DNA of 64,000 nt, taken from the NCBI GenBank assembly GCA_042663485.1, contig JBHTAF010000001.1; one strand, written 5' to 3'. The stretch comes from Natronosalvus sp042663485 (GTDB taxonomy: Archaea; Halobacteriota; Halobacteria; Halobacteriales; Natrialbaceae). The notes below the pieces were generated by a model. It saw only the letters and a program-made list of their open reading frames with translations, was not told the DNA's origin and did not search any database. A program made the position numbers and the translations under genes. Positions within the stretch are counted from its first letter, which is position 1; every line of letters starts with the position of its first letter. Shown here one piece after another: positions 32,751 to 41,229 of the stretch.

Positions 32751-33356
32751 GTGTTCACTGGTCACCGCCGTCGCCGAACGCTCGTCGGTATCGCCGTCGT
32801 CGTCGCCCTCGTCGTCGGGAGCGTCGCGGCCGCCTCGAGTCTCGATTCGGACCCCGAACGAACCCTCGTCGTTCGGGACGCCGACTCGGGCGAGACGCTC
32901 CTCGAGCGACCGGTCGAAGACGGCAAGCGGGTAACGCTGGCGTACACCCACAGCGTCGAGAAGACGCCGGTCGAGGACGTCTACGTCGTCGACGGCGATC
33001 AGTTGCGGATGACGGAGATGCGATTCAAGTCCCACGGGGCCGGACTCCCCGCAGACGAGTCGATGGAACGAATCGACGGCTGGTTCGTCGTCGAGCGAAC
33101 CTCGACGTACAGTCAGCTGCGGGTCGCCCCCGGCTCCATCGCCGGTCACGAACTACTCGTCGGCGAGGATCGGTACGACCTCGTGACGATGTCGGACGGG
33201 CCGGTCGTCATCATCGTCGACGAGGACGAACCGGGAGCGCTCGAGGGACTGCTGGCGCTGTCGGCGTCAGAGATGTCACAGGACAGAATATTCGGCGGTG
33301 AACACCGCTCGAGCGGTACTGTCGAGACCCACATACCTATGGAACTCACCCACTGA
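32751..33356 (+). CDS. DUF1850-family TRAP-associated protein
   Basis: A 201-residue protein with one N-terminal membrane anchor (TLVGIAVVVALVVGSVAAA) and an extracytoplasmic domain with the DUF1850 core (TLAYTHSVEKTPVEDVY, MRFKSHGAGLPA). DUF1850 proteins occur almost only between TAXI binding proteins and fused TRAP permeases, as here (22 nt after the first, 10 nt before the second), so it is probably an accessory subunit. GTG 32751 is the start. The C-terminal tail after about residue 150 is longer than usual. Confidence 0.85.
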   Translation: MFTGHRRRRTLVGIAVVVALVVGSVAAASSLDSDPERTLVVRDADSGETLLERPVEDGKRVTLAYTHSVEKTPVEDVYVVDGDQLRMTEMRFKSHGAGLPADESMERIDGWFVVERTSTYSQLRVAPGSIAGHELLVGEDRYDLVTMSDGPVVIIVDEDEPGALEGLLALSASEMSQDRIFGGEHRSSGTVETHIPMELTH

Positions 33357-33366
33357 TACCGTACCA

Positions 33367-36066
33367 ATGAGCGTCGACACCGGCGGGTCGGATGAATTGT
33401 CCGAAGCCGAACAGGAACAGATTCTCCAGGAGGTCGAACGACGCCGGACGCTCCAGGGCGGAGCCGCCGTTCTCGTCTCGCTAATCGGGATCACCTTCTC
33501 GGCCTTCCAGATGTGGATCGCCGCGAGATCCTACATCTTCGAGATTACCCTGCCGCTCTACGGTACGATCGATATCGGCTCCCTGCAACTTCTGCAGGTC
33601 GGTGCGATCCACGTCACGTTCGCGCTGGTGCTCGCGTTCTTGCTCTTTCCGGCCAGCCGGGGCGACGGTTTCGTCGCCCGGCGTCTCGGTCGTCTCGAGC
33701 CGGCCGCGAGAGGACAATTCGGCGACGAGCACCCGGTCACTCGAGGGGTCTCCCGGGCGGGCGATTTCGTCCGCTGGGCCGCCATCGATCCGCAGATGAA
33801 CCGGGTGACCCCGCTCGACGGGCTCATGATCGTCCTCTCGTTGCTCCCCGTACACTATACCGTCACCAACTACGACGAGATTCAATCGATCGCCATCAGG
33901 CGATTCGACAATACGCAGGGCGTCGGGGACGTGCTCTGGTTCCTCGAGCCGGTCGTCACCGGAATAGCGGCGCTCGGAATACCCATCGATGAGGCCTCCT
34001 ACGCGTTCTGGATGGGGGTTCTCGGACTCCTGCTCGTGCTCGAGGCGACCCGACGGACGCTCGGCTTCATCCTGATGAGCCTCGTCGGATCGTTCATCGT
34101 CTACGCGCGCTGGGGCTACCTCGTCCCGCGAGATTCCGTTATCGGAGCTCTCGCCATCCAGCCCGAGAACTGGGCAAATATCGTCTACAACCTGTGGTAC
34201 ACCGTCCAGGCGGGCGTCTTCAGCACGCCCGTCATCGTAAGCGTCCGGTACATCTACATCTTCATCCTCTTCGGCGCATTCCTCGAGATGAGCGGCGCCG
34301 GCAAGTGGTTCATCGACCTCGCCTACGCCCTCACCGGCACCCGACGGGGTGGTCCCGCGAAGGCGAGCGTCGTCTCGAGCGGCTTCATGGGGATGCTATC
34401 GGGGTCGTCCATCGCGAACACGGTCACGACGGGTGCGTTCACGATTCCGCTGATGAAACGGTCGGGCTACTCCCCCGAGTTCTCGGGGGCCGTCGAGTCC
34501 TCCTCGTCCTCTGGCGGCCAGATCCTCCCGCCCGTGATGGGGGCCGCGGCGTTCCTCATCGTCGAGTACACCGGCATCCCCTACGCGACCGTGATCATCG
34601 CCGCGACCTTACCTGCCCTCGCCTTCTTCTTCGGCATGTGGGTCATGGTGCACTTCGAGGCCGTCCAGCACCACATCGGCGGGCTACCTCGAGAAGAGTT
34701 GCCGGACGTCCGCTCGCGCCTGCGTTCCGGCTGGTTCTACCTGGTCCCAATCGTCCTCCTGCTCTACTTCCTCATCGGACTCGAACTCTCGATCAACCGC
34801 GCGGGCTGGTTCACCATCGTCTCGGTGATCGCCCTCATCGCGTTCGTCGCGGCCTACGACGAGCGCTCGCGCGTTCCCCTGGTCGGCACCATCGCCGCCC
34901 TCTTCACCCTGCAACTGCTCAGCTACGCCACCGTCGGCGGGAACTTCGTCGACGCCGTGCAGGTGCTGGCGGGACTCGAGGCCGCCGGGACGGGGCTGGG
35001 GCTCGAGGCGGCCGCGAACGGCGCGGCGAGCGGACTGGGAACCATCGTGATCCTCGTGAGCGCCGCCGTCATGCTCGCCAGGCCGGGAACGATCCCGACG
35101 CTGCTCGAACTCGACGACGCCGTCGACGAGTCGGCGGAGCGAGTGGCGTCGAAGATCCGTCGACCGCAACTCGCCCGGAACCGGGCCTACCGGTTCGGTG
35201 CGTTCGTCCTCAAGTCGATGGACTCGGGGGCGCGAACGGCGACGACGGTCGTGATCGCGGTCGCGGCTGCGGGTGTCATCCCGGGGGTCATCAGCGTCTC
35301 CGGCCTCGGCCCGAACCTGGCCGCGCTGATCGACGCCGTCAGCGGCGGCTCGCTGTTGATCTTGCTCGTCCTGACGGGCATCGCCTCCATCATCTTCGGG
35401 ATGGGAATGCCGACGACGGCAATGTACATCATCCTGATCGCGATGCTCGGCGGGCCGATGGAACAAGCGGGGACCGCCCTGCTGGCTGCCCACCTGTTCG
35501 TGCTCTACTTCGGCCTGATGGCCGACGTGACGCCCCCGGTCGCCGTCGCCGCCTTCGCCGGGGCCGGCGTCGCGAAGGCCGACGAACTCGGGACGGCGTT
35601 GATCGCCTTCCTGCTCTCGCTCAACAAGATCCTCGTCCCATTCGCGTTCGTCTTCTCGCCGGGCATCCTGCTCCTGCGAGAACGCGGCGACGAGTGGACG
35701 ATTCTCACCGCCGCCGATGTAGCCGACCTCGGCTTCTTCGTCCCCGATGTCGTCATCCCCATCCTCGGCATGTTCCTCGGCGTCTACGCCCTCGGGGTCA
35801 CGATCATCGGCTACCAGTACACCGGCGTCGGCCGGGTCAAGCGAGCGCTGTACGCCATCGCCTCCATCTTCCTGATGGTCCCCGAGATTCCGCTCCTGGT
35901 TCTCGAGGGCACCCTCGAGGCGGTCGGCATTCCGGCGTACCTCGCCATCTTCGAGTTGACCGCCTCCCTGCGACTCATCGGCCTCGTCACACTCGTGGTA
36001 CTCTCGACTCGAAACCGAACCCGCGGACGGACGACGGAGGCGACGGAGACGGCGAAGACGGCCTGA
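33367..36066 (+). CDS. Fused TRAP transporter permease (DctQM type, TAXI-linked)
   Basis: An 899-residue integral membrane protein combining the small and large TRAP permease subunits, with about 18 hydrophobic segments. Core motifs of the large subunit are present: SGSSIANTVTTGAFTIPLMK, SSSGGQILPPVMGAAAF, GMGMPTTAMYIIL and MADVTPPVAVAAFAGAG. It drives Na+- or H+-coupled uptake of the substrate delivered by the TAXI protein encoded upstream. ATG 33367 lies 10 nt after the DUF1850 stop. The cytoplasmic N-terminus is acidic (DELSEAEQEQILQEVE). Confidence 0.94.
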   Translation: MSVDTGGSDELSEAEQEQILQEVERRRTLQGGAAVLVSLIGITFSAFQMWIAARSYIFEITLPLYGTIDIGSLQLLQVGAIHVTFALVLAFLLFPASRGDGFVARRLGRLEPAARGQFGDEHPVTRGVSRAGDFVRWAAIDPQMNRVTPLDGLMIVLSLLPVHYTVTNYDEIQSIAIRRFDNTQGVGDVLWFLEPVVTGIAALGIPIDEASYAFWMGVLGLLLVLEATRRTLGFILMSLVGSFIVYARWGYLVPRDSVIGALAIQPENWANIVYNLWYTVQAGVFSTPVIVSVRYIYIFILFGAFLEMSGAGKWFIDLAYALTGTRRGGPAKASVVSSGFMGMLSGSSIANTVTTGAFTIPLMKRSGYSPEFSGAVESSSSSGGQILPPVMGAAAFLIVEYTGIPYATVIIAATLPALAFFFGMWVMVHFEAVQHHIGGLPREELPDVRSRLRSGWFYLVPIVLLLYFLIGLELSINRAGWFTIVSVIALIAFVAAYDERSRVPLVGTIAALFTLQLLSYATVGGNFVDAVQVLAGLEAAGTGLGLEAAANGAASGLGTIVILVSAAVMLARPGTIPTLLELDDAVDESAERVASKIRRPQLARNRAYRFGAFVLKSMDSGARTATTVVIAVAAAGVIPGVISVSGLGPNLAALIDAVSGGSLLILLVLTGIASIIFGMGMPTTAMYIILIAMLGGPMEQAGTALLAAHLFVLYFGLMADVTPPVAVAAFAGAGVAKADELGTALIAFLLSLNKILVPFAFVFSPGILLLRERGDEWTILTAADVADLGFFVPDVVIPILGMFLGVYALGVTIIGYQYTGVGRVKRALYAIASIFLMVPEIPLLVLEGTLEAVGIPAYLAIFELTASLRLIGLVTLVVLSTRNRTRGRTTEATETAKTA

Positions 36067-36122
36067 TCGCCGAACGTCGGGCCGCCGTTGCATTCATATC
36101 CCTCTTCGGAGAATCGAATAAC

Positions 36123-36980
36123 GTGTTATCGGATCGACAACAGTCCGCGCCCCGCCTCGAGCGCGCCGGCCTCGAGGTCCCCGATATCGGTTTCCGGTTC
36201 GGTTTCGGTGCGTACGTCGCCGCGATACTCACCGCCACGGTGACGGCGGCCGCCGTCCTCGCCGGCGTCACCGGCACAACCGTTCTCGCGCTCGCTCCTG
36301 GAACGGTTACCGTCGGTGTGATCGGCGGTGGCATTCTCGCCGGCCGATATCGTGGGCTGGCCGAACGACTCGGTCGCCGACGCCTGCCCGGCGTGCAGTG
36401 TTCGCTTCCCACCCTCCTGTTCGTCGGACTGGCGCTCGCCCCGTTCGCGATCGACGTCGGAACGAGCGTCGCCGCCGTCGCCATTATCGGCGCGATGGGA
36501 ATCGTCCTGGCGGGCCTTCTCGTCGCCGCGATGGCCACCAATCGCTACGTCGACGCGGTCACGAGCGACGAACCCGCCGTCGCCTGGACGTGGGCCAAAG
36601 CCGGCGTGCTCCGGCGGGAACTGGTCATCGGCGTCGGCTTCCTGCTCGTCGGCCTCGGCTCGTTCTACAGCGGCGACCGCACCTTCGCCGTCCTCTGGGG
36701 CGGCTACGGCCTGTTCTGGCTCGTCGCCGGCTACTCGAGATCGCTCTTCGACGCCGATTCGGTGTCGACGCCCACCCTCGCGGCCCACGAGGCCGGGCTC
36801 GTCGTCGACCGCGGCCTCACGAAACGGCTGCTTCCCTGGGAGGCGATCACCGGCGTCGAGATTACCGCGGACGAACTTGTGATCGAACGGGACTGGCGCT
36901 CGCTCCGCTGTCGTCGGGACGCGATCGACGATTCCGAATCGGTCGCCGCGACGCTCGAGGGTCTTCGGACGGAACGATAA
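36123..36980 (+). CDS. Membrane protein with C-terminal PH-like domain
   Basis: A 285-residue protein with six or so hydrophobic segments in pairs (YVAAILTATVTAAAVLAG, LALAPGTVTVGVIGGGILAG, LLFVGLALAPFAIDVG, AVAIIGAMGIVLAGLLVAA, ELVIGVGFLLVGLGSFY) and a C-terminal soluble beta domain (TPTLAAHEAGLVVDRGLTKR, LPWEAITGVEITADELVIER) like bacterial PH/DUF304 domains. GTG 36123 is chosen because TCATATC near 36095-36101 lies about 26 nt upstream. It follows the TRAP permease by 56 nt but has its own promoter. Function unknown. Confidence 0.75.
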   Translation: MLSDRQQSAPRLERAGLEVPDIGFRFGFGAYVAAILTATVTAAAVLAGVTGTTVLALAPGTVTVGVIGGGILAGRYRGLAERLGRRRLPGVQCSLPTLLFVGLALAPFAIDVGTSVAAVAIIGAMGIVLAGLLVAAMATNRYVDAVTSDEPAVAWTWAKAGVLRRELVIGVGFLLVGLGSFYSGDRTFAVLWGGYGLFWLVAGYSRSLFDADSVSTPTLAAHEAGLVVDRGLTKRLLPWEAITGVEITADELVIERDWRSLRCRRDAIDDSESVAATLEGLRTER

Positions 36981-37004
36981 CCGCGCTGGCGACCACCGAA
37001 CACC

Positions 37005-37613
37005 TCACTCGAGACGCGCCCGCCCGCTCGTTGCACTGCGAATTCGGTCACGGAGAGCGTCGGCGTCGGCGATCGGCACTCGGACCTCGAAGCGTACGTC
37101 CGCTTCGTACTCCGCCTCGAACTCGAGCCCCTCGCTCTCGAGGATGCCACGAACGGTGCCCGAATCGTCGTACTCGAGGGTGATCGAAATGGTTTCGTGG
37201 GGCCGCTCCTCGATCACGCCCGCGGCGTCGACTGCCTCCTTGACCGCTCTGGAGTACGCCCGAACCAGGCCGCCGACGCCGAGGTTCGTCCCGCCGTAGT
37301 AGCGCGTGACGACGACCGCAACGTTCTCGAAGTCACGCTGGGTGAGCACGTTCAGCGCGGGTTTTCCGGCGGAGCCGCTCGGCTCGCCGTCGTCGCTCGC
37401 GTACTCCCGGAGCCGGCTATCAGCGTCGACTCTGACCCGGTAGGCCGGGACGTTGTGGGTCGCGTCGGCGTACTCCTCACGTACGTTCTCGATGAACGCC
37501 TCGGCCGACTCGAGGTCGTCGACGGGGCGAACGTGCCCGACGAACTCCGAGCCCCGGACGACGAAGCTCGCGGTCGCGGCCTCGGCGACGGTTCGGTAGG
37601 CCTCGGCGTCCAT
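37005..37613 (-). CDS. IMPACT/YigZ-family protein
   Basis: A 202-residue protein of the YigZ/IMPACT family. The N-terminal domain carries the signature DDGEPSGSAGKPALNVL and VVVTRYYGGTNLGVGGLVRA, and the C-terminal ferredoxin-like domain (ITLEYDDSGTVRGILESEG) is also present. Human IMPACT regulates the GCN2 kinase; bacterial and archaeal members have no settled role, though binding to ribosomes or nucleic acid has been proposed. All signature residues are present and the length is normal. The next gene upstream on the same strand ends 4 nt away (37618), suggesting a two-gene operon. Confidence 0.9.
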   Translation of the reverse strand: MDAEAYRTVAEAATASFVVRGSEFVGHVRPVDDLESAEAFIENVREEYADATHNVPAYRVRVDADSRLREYASDDGEPSGSAGKPALNVLTQRDFENVAVVVTRYYGGTNLGVGGLVRAYSRAVKEAVDAAGVIEERPHETISITLEYDDSGTVRGILESEGLEFEAEYEADVRFEVRVPIADADALRDRIRSATSGRARLE

Positions 37614-37617
37614 GGCG

Positions 37618-38025
37618 TTACCTCGAGCTGGCGTCGTCGGGACGGTAGAGGTCTGGGTTACGCCACCAGAAGAGAGCCCAGCCGGTGAGAAAGCCCACGA
37701 GCATGGCGAGCAGGTCCCGCAGGAACTGCGAGCCGATCAGGTCGATCGTCAGCGCGATGGCGATGCCGGCGCCTACGGCCGTTCCCACGACCAGGAAGCC
37801 GACGTCGCCGAAGATCTTCGCTCGTGACTGCTCCCAGTAGTACTGCCTGTCCGGGTCGTACCAGACGCCCACGTAGACCAGGACCGGCGCCATCACGGTG
37901 ACGATAATGGCCATCCGCCAGTCGGTCGAGATTTGCAGGGCGATGCTGATCCCGTTGGCGACGACCGCAGCGACCATCAACCCGAGAAACAGCCACGCCC
38001 ACTCCGGCAGCGTCTCCTTGTCCAT
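37618..38025 (-). CDS. Small haloarchaeal membrane protein
   Basis: A 135-residue protein with four hydrophobic segments (EWAWLFLGLMVAAVVANGIS, AIIVTVMAPVLVYVGVWY, VGFLVVGTAVGAGIAIALT, LLAMLVGFLTGWALFWW) and short charged ends. It sits 4 nt upstream of the IMPACT-family gene and is probably co-transcribed with it. The family was not recognised; no catalytic residues are evident. Confidence 0.7.
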   Translation of the reverse strand: MDKETLPEWAWLFLGLMVAAVVANGISIALQISTDWRMAIIVTVMAPVLVYVGVWYDPDRQYYWEQSRAKIFGDVGFLVVGTAVGAGIAIALTIDLIGSQFLRDLLAMLVGFLTGWALFWWRNPDLYRPDDASSR

Positions 38026-38074
38026 GTCTCGAGTCGGTCACTCGAGGACGAATATTCTATCGACTCGCGACAGG

Positions 38075-38371
38075 TCACTCCGCACAGCAGGCATCCTTGC
38101 TGGCTGGCTCGCCGCTCCCGCCGTCGGCCGCGACTGGTTCGGCCTCCGTGATCCGGTAGAGACTCTGGCGCGCGTCCGCGAAGTAGATGTTCTCGTCGAC
38201 GGTGCCGATGTCGCTGAGGCGCTCGAGGGCGTACCTGACCGTGCGCGCCGACAGCATCGACTCCTCGACGATCTGTTTCTGGGTCAACGGACCGTCGTAC
38301 TCGAGGACTTTGTAGACCAGCTTCGCACTCGGTGGCAAATCCGTGATGTCCTCCCCGTCAGTCTCACTCAT
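38075..38371 (-). CDS. Small winged-helix transcriptional regulator
   Basis: A 98-residue protein dominated by one winged helix-turn-helix: LPPSAKLVYKVLEYDGPLTQ, KQIVEESMLSARTVRYALER, LSDIGTVDENIYFADARQSL. It resembles the compact MarR/ArsR-like regulators common in haloarchaea. The C-terminus ends in a Cys-Cys pair (DACCAE) that could sense redox state or metals. CTTTATAC at 38396-38403 lies 28 nt before ATG 38371, so it has its own leaderless promoter. It is the last minus-strand gene below the surface-protein locus and could regulate it (position only). Confidence 0.82.
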   Translation of the reverse strand: MSETDGEDITDLPPSAKLVYKVLEYDGPLTQKQIVEESMLSARTVRYALERLSDIGTVDENIYFADARQSLYRITEAEPVAADGGSGEPASKDACCAE

Positions 38372-38395
38372 ATTACGAATCGAAATGCTCCAGGA

Positions 38396-38403
38396 GTATA
38401 AAG
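38396..38403 (-). promoter_or_regulatory. TATA box of the small winged-helix regulator gene
   Basis: CTTTATAC on the minus strand is centred 28 nt before ATG 38371. Confidence 0.6.
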
Positions 38404-38582
38404 TTGAGCCTTTCCCGATGACAGAACGGACGATTGATTCACGGATATATTTATGAATATTGGATATAGAACCTCGAGAAACGGGACATTCGCGACAATT
38501 TGACCGGTCAGTCAGTCGGCGTGACAGACTCGGGTGAGAACATAAACGAGCACACACGAAAGTACTCGACAGAGTACAGATA

Positions 38583-38617
38583 TGCGCGACCGATCACCCG
38601 TGTGCGCGACCGATCAC
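38583..38617. repeat. Direct repeat TGCGCGACCGATCAC x2
   Basis: Two identical 15-nt units start at 38583 and 38603 (20-nt spacing, two helical turns). The second overlaps the stop codon of the DUF5305 gene. The gap 38372-38613 also holds an A+T-rich block at about 38443-38468 and no gene. Two-turn spacing would suit cooperative protein binding. Confidence 0.6.
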
Positions 38618-39774
38618 AGATTGTTCCAGGCGTCGTCGTCCTCGGGGTCCGGCAAGTCCTCGAACGGCGGCTTCGGTCCGCTATCGCCCGGTCGAGCCGC
38701 CGGTCCGTCGCCGTCACCGGGCGAGACCACGTCGCCCGGAGTCGGCCGCTCCTCGAGGTCGAAGTCCGGCCACGCCGTCTCCTCCCAGAGCCCGCGGTCG
38801 CTGTAGTAGTAGACGACGCCGTCGCTGACGACCGCGAACAGGCCGCGATTCCGGTCGTGGATCACGCGCTCGTTCGTGTCGATGGCGACGTCGACGACGT
38901 CCTCGAGCGTGTCGAGCGAGACGTGTTCGTCGCCGATCCACATCGGCAGCGAGCCCCGCGAGATCCACTCCGCGTAGCGATTCTCGTGAATCGCCTGCCG
39001 TGCTCGGTCGACGTCGACGTCGGAGCGGGAGTTGACGAACGCGGCCCCGCCGAACGAACCCACCGTGAGGATCAGGAGGGCGCCGATCAGCGCGGAACTG
39101 GGTGGGTCCGTCGTCTCGACGGTCTGGGTGACCGGATTCGGGTCCGACTCTTCGGGATGGTCCTCGAGATAGTAACTTCGCTCGGTGACGACGAACGGGG
39201 TCGAGGGGGCGTGCTCGCCGACGTGTGTTCCCGTATCGTAGCTCGTACGGACGATCAGCGAGAGGTCGACCGTACCGACCCCGTCGAGGCGAGTCCTGAG
39301 TTCCTCACGCCGGTCCTGGACCTCCCGGACGTCGACCGACGCTCTGGTGACGCCCTGCCCGTCCGTAATCGTCGGTTCCTCGGCCGCCAGCACGCGTTCT
39401 GACTCCCAGAACACCTCGTCGTTGCGCGAGGCCGCGTACCTGAGGACGATCTCGTGCTCGAGGCTCGTCTCGTCGCCCGGAACCGCCGTCTCGGCGACGA
39501 TCTCGAGTTCCGGCGAGGCGTTGATCACGTACGCGGGGTTGTCCTCGAGCACGGTGCCCGCCTCCCAGAGACCGTCCTGGACGACCACGGCTTCCGTGCC
39601 GACCTGCGTCGAGACCGTCTGGCGATCGACTTCCTGGGTGGTCGTCGTCGTCGACGGGTTCGCGACGACCCAGCCGGTCGCGAGCAGGGCGATCGTGCCG
39701 ATCACGAGCAACGTGATGAGGATCGGCCGGCCGGATCTGGCGATCAGCAGGTCGAGGCGCGGCGTGTTCGTCAC
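38614..39774 (-). CDS. DUF5305-family membrane protein of the surface-protein locus
   Basis: A 386-residue protein with an N-terminal membrane anchor (PILITLLVIGTIALLATGWVVA), an external beta-rich domain (about 45-215: VDRQTVSTQVGTEAVVVQDG, TSLEHEIVLRYAASRNDEVF, VDLSLIVRTSYDTGTHVGEH), a second membrane segment (ALIGALLILTVGSFGGAAFV) and a cytoplasmic domain (RARQAIHENRYAEWISRGSL) with an acidic tail. This layout is what I recall as DUF5305, which often sits beside signal peptidase genes in haloarchaea. GTG 39774 is preceded by a clear GGAGG, unlike the leaderless genes around it, and overlaps the stop of a short upstream ORF, implying translational coupling. Confidence 0.8.
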   Translation of the reverse strand: MTNTPRLDLLIARSGRPILITLLVIGTIALLATGWVVANPSTTTTTQEVDRQTVSTQVGTEAVVVQDGLWEAGTVLEDNPAYVINASPELEIVAETAVPGDETSLEHEIVLRYAASRNDEVFWESERVLAAEEPTITDGQGVTRASVDVREVQDRREELRTRLDGVGTVDLSLIVRTSYDTGTHVGEHAPSTPFVVTERSYYLEDHPEESDPNPVTQTVETTDPPSSALIGALLILTVGSFGGAAFVNSRSDVDVDRARQAIHENRYAEWISRGSLPMWIGDEHVSLDTLEDVVDVAIDTNERVIHDRNRGLFAVVSDGVVYYYSDRGLWEETAWPDFDLEERPTPGDVVSPGDGDGPAARPGDSGPKPPFEDLPDPEDDDAWNNL

Positions 39775-39911
39775 GGTGCCCCCTCCTTCCCGTCGCTTCC
39801 GTCGCTTCCGTCGGTCCTGTCGGACCCCACCGCTGGCTGTGACTCGCCGTCGGCCAACCCCCCATCTAGCACAGTGGCGAAAGTCACGCGATACGATAGG
39901 TCGTCGTTCAT
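39771..39911 (-). CDS. Short acidic ORF coupled to the DUF5305 gene
   Basis: ATG 39911 (or GTG 39887, about 30 nt after a TTATAG box at 39915-39920) opens a frame of 46 codons (MNDDLSYRVTFATVLDGGLA, then a Ser-Asp-Gly-rich tail with GSDGSDGK). Its TGA at 39773-39771 overlaps the GTG of the DUF5305 gene. The composition is acidic like real proteins here, and the overlap suggests it is translated, either as a small protein or as a leader controlling DUF5305 expression. The 9-nt tandem CGTCGCTTC repeat (other strand, near 39789-39810) encodes the tail. No family known. Confidence 0.4.
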   Translation of the reverse strand: MNDDLSYRVTFATVLDGGLADGESQPAVGSDRTDGSDGSDGKEGAP

Positions 39912-39963
39912 CGACTATAACAGTAGTGGCCGTCGATCGACCGGTCGGAGAAGGTGATAACGG

Positions 39964-41133
39964 TCACAGCCACTTCTCGAGCAGGCGCTCGAGTCGCCTC
40001 GAGAGCGGGAGATGCGAGCCGGGCGTCCGAATCCGGAGGTCGCCGGTGCCGAAGAGGGCGAACACGAGACCGACGGCGACGGCGACGATCACGACGTTGA
40101 CCGCGCCGATGGCCACGAACGGATGGAGATCGTGGAGCCAGACGAGCAGCGTCGGTGGCAAGACGAGAAGGTACCGGCTCTCGACGACGTCGCGGGTGTA
40201 GCTCCCCGTCGTCTCCGGCGCCGTCATCGAGAGCGCGACCTCGGCGGTGTCGCGACTGCTGACCGTCGCTGCCCGCGGCTCGGCGTCGACGGCGGGGTGT
40301 GGCGCGTCGAGCACGACGACGACCGGAACGTAGCCACTGTTGTCGATCGTTCGCGTGAGCGTCGTCGTCTCCCCGGGGGCGACGATCTGTGGGTCGTCGG
40401 TCGGCGAGTCGGTGCTCACGAGTTCGTACGCGGTTCCGCCTGCCGGGATCACCATCGCCGCGGTCGCGAACAGGGCGAGCACGACGACGACGGCCGACAG
40501 CGCCGACCAGAGGCCGATCACGTTCTCGCGGCTGGTTCGTCGCGCCGTCCGCCGTTCGGCCACGCCAACGCGCTCGAGTAGCAAGCCGACCCCGAGCAGG
40601 CCGACCCCGAGGGCCACCAGCAGGGCGCCGGTCCCCTCGGCGTCGAAGGCGGCCGTGATCCCGAGCGGCGCCGCCAGGAGACCGAAGACGGCCCCGACGA
40701 GTCCCTGGACGCTCATGATAACGGTTCCTAGATGCGGGACCCGGACGACCGACCCCCCGATCTGCCAGGCTTCGGCGACGATCTTCCCCTCGGTGACCGG
40801 TGGCTCGCCCCCGTCCTGGTCGGTGAACGGGTTGGCGTCGCCCCGCGTCACGTACCCCTCGTCGGTCTCGGCGACGATTCGATGGGTGGTGAGCCCACCT
40901 CCGTGTAACGTCTCGGCCTCGAAGACGACGACGTCGCCGGGTTCGGGCGCATCGGTCACCGCGCTCGGGACCGCGACGAACCCGTCGCCAGCAGAGAGCG
41001 TCGGCTCCATGCTCCCCGTCGCGACGTAGCCGAGTAGTATCGGCTGGCCCAGCACCTGACCGAGTACCAGCAGCACCACGACGAGGCCCACCAGCCCCAT
41101 CGTGACCTGTTTGGCTATCGATGTCCCGTTCAT
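39964..41133 (-). CDS. Dedicated type I signal peptidase with C-terminal extension (SipW-like)
   Basis: A 389-residue enzyme. The membrane segment VTMGLVGLVVVLLVLGQVLG is followed by the catalytic Ser41 box ATGSMEPTL, the His84 box LTTHRIVAETDEGY and the Asp box TRGDANPFTDQ, the Ser-His-Asp set of archaeal/ER (SipW/Sec11) enzymes. After the peptidase core come two or more membrane segments and an external Ig-like domain (about 230-325: TIDNSGYVPVVVVLDAPHPA, VALSMTAPETTGSYTRDVV), then a last membrane segment and a basic tail. The extension is unusual for a housekeeping enzyme and may bind substrates. It sits between DUF5305 and DUF1102-like genes on the same strand, suggesting a dedicated processor for those proteins. 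Confidence 0.88.
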   Translation of the reverse strand: MNGTSIAKQVTMGLVGLVVVLLVLGQVLGQPILLGYVATGSMEPTLSAGDGFVAVPSAVTDAPEPGDVVVFEAETLHGGGLTTHRIVAETDEGYVTRGDANPFTDQDGGEPPVTEGKIVAEAWQIGGSVVRVPHLGTVIMSVQGLVGAVFGLLAAPLGITAAFDAEGTGALLVALGVGLLGVGLLLERVGVAERRTARRTSRENVIGLWSALSAVVVVLALFATAAMVIPAGGTAYELVSTDSPTDDPQIVAPGETTTLTRTIDNSGYVPVVVVLDAPHPAVDAEPRAATVSSRDTAEVALSMTAPETTGSYTRDVVESRYLLVLPPTLLVWLHDLHPFVAIGAVNVVIVAVAVGLVFALFGTGDLRIRTPGSHLPLSRRLERLLEKWL

Positions 41134-41229
41134 CGTCGTCGCTCCCTCGAGTTCGCTCCTGGCACGGTCGTGTTTTCCCTGTCTCGCATTCGAATCGTCT
41201 TAACTGCTCGTCTCCGGTCGGTACTCATC

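Noticed and set aside
34194..36122. Long Arg/Pro/His-rich open frame overlapping the TRAP permease gene
   Set aside because: It is an out-of-frame shadow of the permease. Only the part after 36123, which is a separate membrane protein, is real.
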